A stretch of DNA of 64,000 nucleotides from Oscarella lobularis (Eukaryota > Porifera > Homoscleromorpha > Homosclerophorida > Oscarellidae): positions 441,501-505,500 of the forward strand of contig NC_089181.1 in NCBI RefSeq assembly GCF_947507565.1. Reading direction: 5' to 3'. This document shows positions 57,952 through 64,000 of the stretch, piece by piece. Each line of letters begins with the position of its first letter. Position 1 is the stretch's first letter. A program made the translations under genes and the position numbers. The notes beneath the pieces were generated by a model that saw only the letters and a program-made list of their open reading frames with translations, ran no database searches and was not told the origin of the DNA.

Positions 57952-58346
57952 CGACCGCGACTTCGATTCCGAAGGGGAAAACGATTCGGATTCTTTTGGG
58001 GCTTGACACCTCTATCGTGCGGGGTCAAGTGAGCCAAGGAGGTGAGAGAGAATTATATAGGCCGAATCGCATGAACCAAAACGATTTCTAACGCTAGTTA
58101 CGTAGCAAAGAGCGAACAAAAGGGCGGTCAGCGAAGCAATCGGGGTGGGTTTGGTAAACGATATAAGGAAGTGCGAAGCCTACGGGCGACGCTAGGCGAC
58201 CGAAATGTACCGAACTCACCTAACGAAGACGCTTTTTCATTCTACAGAGCGATACGATCGAGAAACTTGGTGGATGACGAACTGGGAGTGTAGTGGCGTC
58301 GAAGGTTAATCGATTAATTCCCCGTATGTCATTCTCGTGACCCGAA

Positions 58347-61300
58347 ATGGAGGCGGCCGTTCTCCTCCTCCTCCCTCTTCTCGTGCAGATCACTGCAAAC
58401 GAGCTCTGGAATTTTCGAATCAGCTCTCCGAACGAGTGGAACTCGTTCACCGCATGGCCTTTCGACAAAAACATGCCGACGCTCGACGCCGGCGAAGCGA
58501 GCGACATCGTCGCGACGACGCTCGCGCTTCCGAGCGAAAAAGGCCACCAAATTCTATTCTTCGCCTCTCGCGCGTCGAACGGCTCGATAACGTGGATCTA
58601 TCAAGTGAACGTGAATTCGTTTTTCGTCGCCGCCGCCATCGGCGACGCGACGCGCCCGCCTCCCGCGCAGGGAAGCTCGCTCGTTGCCCTATGCGACGCA
58701 TACGGGATTCTCTTCGGCGGAAGCGACGCGGACGCGACGACCAATCAAGTGTGGCTATTCGACGCGGGAAACTTGACGTGGCGCCAACCTGACGTCACAG
58801 GGAACGCGATCGCGCCGCGGAAAGGTCACAGTGCCGTCGTCGTTCGTCAGACGAACACCACGTGTCGATGTAAGGAATCCATGCTCGTCTACGGAGGCTG
58901 TACAAAGGCGGATAAGCCAATCGATGGCCTATGGGAAATGAGGTGCATCGAAGACGGGCGTCGATACGCGTGGATTCAGCTCGAGGAAAAATCCGAGCCG
59001 TCGACGCCGCCGTGCTACGCAGCATCTGCAGCCAATCTGAATCAGTCACTTCTCTACGTCATAAGCGAGCACCTGTGGCAATATTCATTGGCGACGAACA
59101 CGTGGACTATACTGAGTTCTCAAGTTCCCGATGACGTCAAACAGTGCAGTAGATCGTTGGGATTTGTTCTCGATAGCGTAAATCCCGTCGACGGCGTCAA
59201 GTCGCTGCTCTACGTGATTGGCACGGCCACTCCGTCGCCGATTGCCTTTGAACTCGAGTCGAACGGCACGTGGATTACACCTCTGATTGCGTACGACGAA
59301 CACACGAGTGCCGCACCGCCGTGCGAAATCGCCTTCTCCGAAAATCGCGTCTCCGGCGCCATGGTCAACGGAAGCGCCTTGATTCTATCCGGACCCAACG
59401 ACTACAATCTCTGGCATTTGACGGCACTCGAACCTCGAGTGTGGTTCTGGGAACGTCTCGCCAATCCCAAGTCCTTTCCGGATACGCTCGCCTATGACGG
59501 CGACGAATACTTCAGCTACGGAATGTCCAAATTGGCTCGAACGATCGTTGACGGCGACGTCTTGGCATACGTCTTCAGCGGGGGTCCTTCGCAAATTAAA
59601 GGTCAGGTGATCAGCGACGACGGTTCGTTGGCCGGACAACTGTGGATGCTGAATACGACGACGATGACGTGGTTTCGCTTGGGATGCGCCGGCTATCCTC
59701 CTCAGTTATTTCATCACACTGTGATCGGCTTGCCAAACGGGCTACTCGTCGTCTACGGCGGATATCGGTTGAACTACGCAAAAAGCGGTGATCTGATTGT
59801 CGTCTCAGACAAAACTTGGGTGTACCAAGTGCGTTCGAACTTGTGGATCAATAGCAGCGACGGCGAAAAGGGACCGGGACGACGTTTTTTCCATTCCGCC
59901 GTGCCGATATCTTCTCGGTCAATTCTCGTCTACGGCGGCATCGACTCGGTTGCGCTCGACGCCGCCGTCTTAGGCGACATGTGGAAGTGCACCGTTTCGA
60001 TTCTCGACGAAGGTCGACGCGTTGACGTCGCGTGGGAAAACGTCACTCCATCGTCGCTCGTTCCCAACCCGCGTTACGGACACTCAGCCGCCGTTTTCGA
60101 TCATCTATCACGCGTGCTGATATACGGCGGCGTAAGCAGCGTTTTGAATCAAACCCCTGTACCCTGCCTCGACGACATGTGGACGTACGACGTCGACAAA
60201 CAGCAGTTTTCCGCCGTCAGCGGATCCTCGGCGTCGCCCGGTCGACGATGCTTTCATTCGGCCGTCGCTTTCGGCACGAAAATGCTTCTCGCCGGCGGAT
60301 GCGTCACCGCGTCGTGTCGACGACGCACGACGAGTGGATTGTGCACGGCGTATTCGTGCTCGCAATCGGAAATCGAGACCGTCTACGGCGTTTGGTCGTA
60401 CGACGTGACGACCGATCGATGGATGACGCTGAGCGAGAGTCGAATGCCTTATCTCACGCGTCGCATCGCCGACTTGAGCGTCTGGACGAATTCGACCGGT
60501 CGCGAGTACGTCGTCGCGCTGAGCGTCACGGCGCTCTACTGGGGCGAAACGATGTCGGCGTCGACCGAAGAGACGGAGTTCTACGTGATCAAAGTCGCTT
60601 GTCCTCCCGGAACGAACGCGTCTAGGGCGAATTTCGCTCAGGCGACGTGCGATTATTGTCCGGCGGGAACGTATTCGTCGACGGGCGAATACGGCCCGTG
60701 TATGACGTGTCCGAGAGGATTCTGGTCGCCTAACGTCGGATCGACGAACGCGGGAAATTGCACGGAATGCGACGACGGCGTCTCGTACTGCGTTCACGGC
60801 GATTGCAGCGTCTCGGCGAATCTTCTCGCGAAGGGAGCGTTCGCCGAGGCGCGACAGTGTCGCTGCAGTTGGGGCTACGGCGCGAACGGGAACGGTACGT
60901 GCACCCTGCCGACGGCCATCATCGTCGGCGGCGTCGCGATCGGCGCGACGATGCTCGTCGTTCTTCTCGTCGTCGTTTCCGTTCGTCTGAGTCGGACGAG
61001 TCGCATGAAGACGGCGAGCGAGAAGCAGTTGCTCGCGAAGACGAAAGAACTGGCGGAGATCAAGGACGCGTGGAACATCAACGCTCGCGAGATCGCGCTC
61101 AAGGGCCGAATCGACGTGGACACGCCGGGCGGATACGGCGAAGTGTATAAGGCCGAGTATCGCGAGATGACGGTGGCGTTGAAAAAGCTTCGATGCTTTC
61201 AAATGGATCGACGCACCGTGTTGGAATTCCAGCGCGAGATCGAAGTCATGCGAGCCATTCGTCATCCGAATATTGTCTACTTTTTCGGCGGCGGTACTTT

Positions 61301-62058
61301 TCCGGACAATTCGCCTTTTCTCGTCGTCGAGTACATGTCGAGAGGATCGCTGATGAGCATTCTGCGCGACGGCACCGTCGCTTTGAGTTCGTCTCAAAAG
61401 CTTCGATTCGCTTTGGACGCCGCCAAAGGAATGCGATTTCTCCACAGCCTCCAACCGCCTCGAATCCATCGCGATTTGAAGAGCACAAATCTCCTCGTCA
61501 GCGAACGTTGGGTGATCAAAGTCGCCGATTTTGGCTCGGCGAGGCTCGTCAGAGCCGAAGGAGCGCGCCAGGAGACGGAAGAAAGCGGCGAGGGCCCATT
61601 ATCCGACACGTCTCCTCTTTTGCAGGCGGACTACGGGCTGACAGTCGGCGTTGGAACGCTTCTTTGGAGCGCTCCGGAGCTGCTTCGAAACGGGTCGTAC
61701 GGCACGGCCGTCGACGTTTACAGGTGAGTTTATGCGCGTATTTAATTTATATACAATATCGTATTTTAGTTTCGGCATTGTGCTGTGGGAAATTTGGGAA
61801 CGAACTATGCCGTACCGTGATCGTAACTTTCGTTCCAAATTTGAATTCGTCGATGCCGTTTTCGCCGGCACTCGGCCGACCGCTCTGTCGGATGCACACG
61901 TTCCCGTCGACTACGTCTCTTTGATGGTGGATTGCTGGAACGCGGAGCCAGACCAGCGTCTCGCCTTTCGACAAGTCGTCGAACGTCTCGAGGACATTCA
62001 CGATCGAATATTGATACCGAAAGATTCGTCAGTGCTCAAATTCGGAACGTTGAATTAA
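58347..62058 (+). CDS. Kelch-ectodomain transmembrane receptor with TKL-type kinase domain
   Basis: Two exons (58347-61723 and 61770-62058) give 1221 aa. The ATG at 58347 starts a signal peptide (MEAAVLLLLPLLVQITA). Residues about 60-770 hold Kelch-type beta-propeller blades, seen as repeats of RKGHSAVVV...LVYGG, LLVVYGGYR, RRFFHSAVPISSRSILVYGG, RYGHSAAVFDHLSRVLIYGG and RRCFHSAVAF...LAGG. A Cys-rich ephrin-receptor-like segment follows (CPAGTYSSTGEYGPCMTCPRG), then a membrane helix (TAIIVGGVAIGATMLVVLLV). The kinase has a glycine loop PGGYGEVYKAEY, VALKKL, HRDLKSTNLLVS, DFGSARLV, a SAPELL segment and SFGIVLWEIW. HRDLKSTN is of the Ser/Thr TKL type (RAF/MLK/plant receptor-like), not the tyrosine kinase HRDLAARN. 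The first loop glycine is replaced by Thr. Confidence 0.93.
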
Positions 62059-62192
62059 AAATTAAAATGAACGTAAGCTGATTTGCGCTGCGCTGGCATT
62101 CCGTATTTTTTATATGGATTGATTGATATGTTGATTTGCTGGGCTGCATTAGATGCTCATGTGATCAGGCTTGTACACAACGCGTCAACCGA

Positions 62193-63014
62193 ATGCGAGC
62201 CCTAATATTGGCGGCTGGCTATGGGACGCGTCTGCAGAGGGATATAACCGAGGATCGATCAGGACGATTCTCGTCTCTGCTCGGTCTTCCCAAACCTCTT
62301 CTTCCCGTCGGCGGAGTCCCTCTCGTCTCGAAGTGGACGAAATCGTTGCGATCGTGCGCCGCCATCGAGTCCATCCACCTCGTGACGAACGCCAGATTCG
62401 CGAACGTATTCGAAACGTGGAGGCGAGAGAACGACGAGCGAAGCGTGGAAATCGTCGACGACGGAACGACGTCGAACGAAACGCGATTGGGAGCCGTGGC
62501 CGACATAAAACTCGCGCTCGATCGAATCGGGAGCCCCGGCGAGGACATCATCGTCATAGGAGGCGACACGCTTTTCTACGAGGATTTCAACATTGGAGAT
62601 CTGCTCAAATATTATCAGCGAAAGAAAGCGGAGGACGAGAATATCGGGGGCGTCGTTCTGTCGTACGAATGCACTGCTGAACAGACTAGGAAGTATGGAA
62701 TATTGGACGTTGATGCTGATGGAAAAGTTAGAACATTTTTGGAAAAACCCGGTCCTGAGGGAACGTCTTCACGACGTGCTTGTCCGTGTTTTTATCTCCT
62801 CTCCAAGGTGGGGATTCGGCTTGTTGGGGAGTTTCTTTTGGCGAAGAAAGCAGATGGGGCTTCGTTGGTAGAAATGGATGCCCCTGGAAATTTTATTCGG
62901 TATCTTTGCAACCGAGCGTCAGTGTGGTGCATGGAGATTAGCGGTCGCTTTGATATAGGGAGTCTGCAGTCTTACGTGGAATGCAATGACTATTTTAGTA
63001 AGCATGATACATAA
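62193..63014 (+). CDS. Sugar-phosphate nucleotidyltransferase-like protein
   Basis: Intronless gene of 273 codons from the ATG at 62193. The start is chosen because MRALILAAGYGTRL is the nucleotide-binding N-terminus (consensus AGxGTRL) of the GlmU/RmlA/UGP-type family. Other marks are PKPLLPVGGVPLV, IIVIGGDTLFYEDF (metal-binding GGD), KYGILDVDADGKVRTFLEKP and GRFDIGSLQSY near the end. These enzymes join a sugar-1-phosphate to a nucleoside triphosphate. The exact sugar and nucleotide cannot be told. The compact, single-domain form and the missing introns in an intron-rich region make it stand out. It begins only 135 bp after the Kelch kinase stop. Confidence 0.85.
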   Translation: MRALILAAGYGTRLQRDITEDRSGRFSSLLGLPKPLLPVGGVPLVSKWTKSLRSCAAIESIHLVTNARFANVFETWRRENDERSVEIVDDGTTSNETRLGAVADIKLALDRIGSPGEDIIVIGGDTLFYEDFNIGDLLKYYQRKKAEDENIGGVVLSYECTAEQTRKYGILDVDADGKVRTFLEKPGPEGTSSRRACPCFYLLSKVGIRLVGEFLLAKKADGASLVEMDAPGNFIRYLCNRASVWCMEISGRFDIGSLQSYVECNDYFSKHDT

Positions 63015-63038
63015 TTTCCTAACAAATAATTAAATGAC

Positions 63039-63044
63039 CACGTG
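63039..63044. promoter_or_regulatory. CACGTG just upstream of the SUEL-domain gene
   Basis: E-box 16 bp before the proposed ATG at 63060, within the 45-bp gap after the nucleotidyltransferase stop. Confidence 0.35.
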
Positions 63045-63059
63045 ACTCAGAACGAAGAG

Positions 63060-64000
63060 ATGTTGTTCCTTTCGGTGTTTTTCGCCTCCTATCTATGCAC
63101 ATGCTCAGCTTCGAACGCTGCAACGGTCGCAATTGCCTGGGGAAACACTCTAATCACGAGCAAAACGACGCCTACTCTTCAAGTCGTCGTAAATCCGCTT
63201 CTCGAGCGCAAATTCCCCGTTTCCAAGCAGATGTTCGAAAGCTTGCGACAACTGGAAGCAGATTACATTCGCTACGTACCCTGGTGCGACGTCAAAATAG
63301 AAAAAAAACCCACTCGTTCGAAATTTTCATTCCAGGCTTCCCTATCCTCGATTGGCCGTTGCAGAACTCGACCCACCGTCGGGCCAATGGCTGTGCACCC
63401 AACTTCAGCTGGAGGAGCCGAACGGATGGAACGCATCGTTGTCTTGTTCCCAAGGCGTCATAAACAAGGTGGGGAGCTCTCAGTCATTACGTCAATTTTA
63501 TATGTATTTCTTTCTAGGTTTATTTTGCTAGCTATGGGACACCGGAAGGCACGTGCGGGAATTTCACGATGGGTAACTGCAGTGCGGCTAATTCGACAGC
63601 GGTTGTGGAGAAGGCGTGCATGGGAACAAGCAGTTGCACGTTTCCCGTGAACCAACAGACTTTTGGAGAACCTTGCGCGGGAACGAGAAAGAATTTCGCT
63701 GTTCAGGTATACGAGACGAACGAAGCAAGACTAAAAACTATTAATCCGGCTAATCGAAGAATAAAACTAAAGAAGATTTCAATCTAATGTTGGAGACACA
63801 AAACTCTTCATATTGCCCAAGTTATATGGAATTTCCTCTCAGGTGACGTGCAGCGTTGCTCAGAATCACACCTATTGGGACTTTTCGGTGATCGATCCCA
63901 TGATGGAAGATTTCATGAACGCAACTCGCAATCACACCGCAATAATCAATTTTTCCACCATACCCGAGTGGATGTATAGAACTCCAAATCGCATACCCTA
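63060..64000 (+). CDS. Secreted glycosidase-like protein with SUEL lectin domain (partial)
   Basis: The first of at least four exons begins at the ATG 63060 with a signal peptide (MLFLSVFFASYLCTCSASNA). The N-terminal part (FPVSKQMFESLRQLEADYIRYVPW, then LPYPRLAVAELDPPSG after the intron about 63282-63333) looks like the start of a TIM-barrel glycoside hydrolase-like fold. This is interrupted by a galactose/rhamnose-binding lectin (SUEL) domain: VYFASYGTPEGTCGNFTMGN, KACMGTSSCTFPVN and NFAVQVTCSV. The hydrolase-like sequence then resumes (TYWDFSVIDPMMEDFMNATR, IINFSTIPEWMYRTPNR) and runs off the window. The lectin therefore sits inside the barrel-like domain. Exact substrate unknown. Confidence 0.75.

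Noticed and set aside
60108-61469. 453-codon minus-strand open frame opposite the Kelch-kinase gene
   Set aside because: Arg/His-rich composition with no domain. It mirrors the GC-rich codon pattern of the real gene on the plus strand.
1-64000. CRISPR arrays, bacterial operons, transposases or retroelements
   Set aside because: I found no spaced direct repeats, no transposase or reverse transcriptase motifs and no prokaryotic gene organisation.

Overview
The window is a compact, intron-rich animal genome segment, most likely from a sponge. The homoscleromorph (Oscarella-like) assignment is inference. The evidence for an animal is receptor tyrosine kinases, Kazal/follistatin modules, a synaptotagmin-type protein, a class B scavenger receptor and a ubiquitin-like/eS30 fusion. 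Most introns are 45-110 nt with GT...AG ends, and many carry TTAATTAA runs. Genes sit tens to a few hundred bases apart on both strands. I resolved about 27 protein genes and one tRNA, and split-gene models were checked by reading frame wherever exon coordinates are given.

Layout. 1-234: C-terminal tail of a receptor. 330-5365: two tandem receptor tyrosine kinases with the same 11-exon plan. 5482-7354: macro-RING-Deltex protein. 7507-9418: carotenoid oxygenase. 9463-14446: NEMF. 15185-15705: small secreted protein. 15980-18281: CCT4. 18593-20841 (-): COQ6, with an intron-containing tRNA-Gln inside one of its introns. 20850-23800: ABCD4. 23827-25963 (-): CD36/LIMP-2 family. 26091-27997: eEF1G. 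28168-33165: MMS19. 33116-34268 (-): DTWD1. 34311-35799: sideroflexin. 35971-38940: Rho GEF (DH-PH-PH). 39164-39943: ELOVL. 40078-42188 (-): seven-module Kazal protein. 42340-44606: two tandem small Cys-rich membrane proteins. 45701-53235: type I polyketide/fatty-acid synthase. 53780-54239: FAU (eS30). 54543-55612 (-): Rab. 55901-57440 (-): synaptotagmin-like. 58347-62058: Kelch-ectodomain receptor with a TKL-type kinase. 62193-63014: sugar nucleotidyltransferase-like. 63060-end: secreted SUEL-lectin protein.

Most genes are housekeeping: translation and ribosome quality control (NEMF, eEF1G, eS30, tRNA-Gln), protein folding (CCT4), mitochondrial and peroxisomal/lysosomal metabolism (COQ6, SFXN, ABCD4), Fe-S assembly (MMS19) and tRNA modification (DTWD1). 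They are often arranged head to head over 40-130 bp, and several of these short promoters hold a CACGTG E-box. Between them lie lineage-specific genes: the RTK pair, the one-chain macro/Deltex ligase, the animal FAS-like polyketide synthase, the Kelch-TKL receptor and the duplicated Cys-rich membrane proteins. These are the best candidates for undescribed biology.
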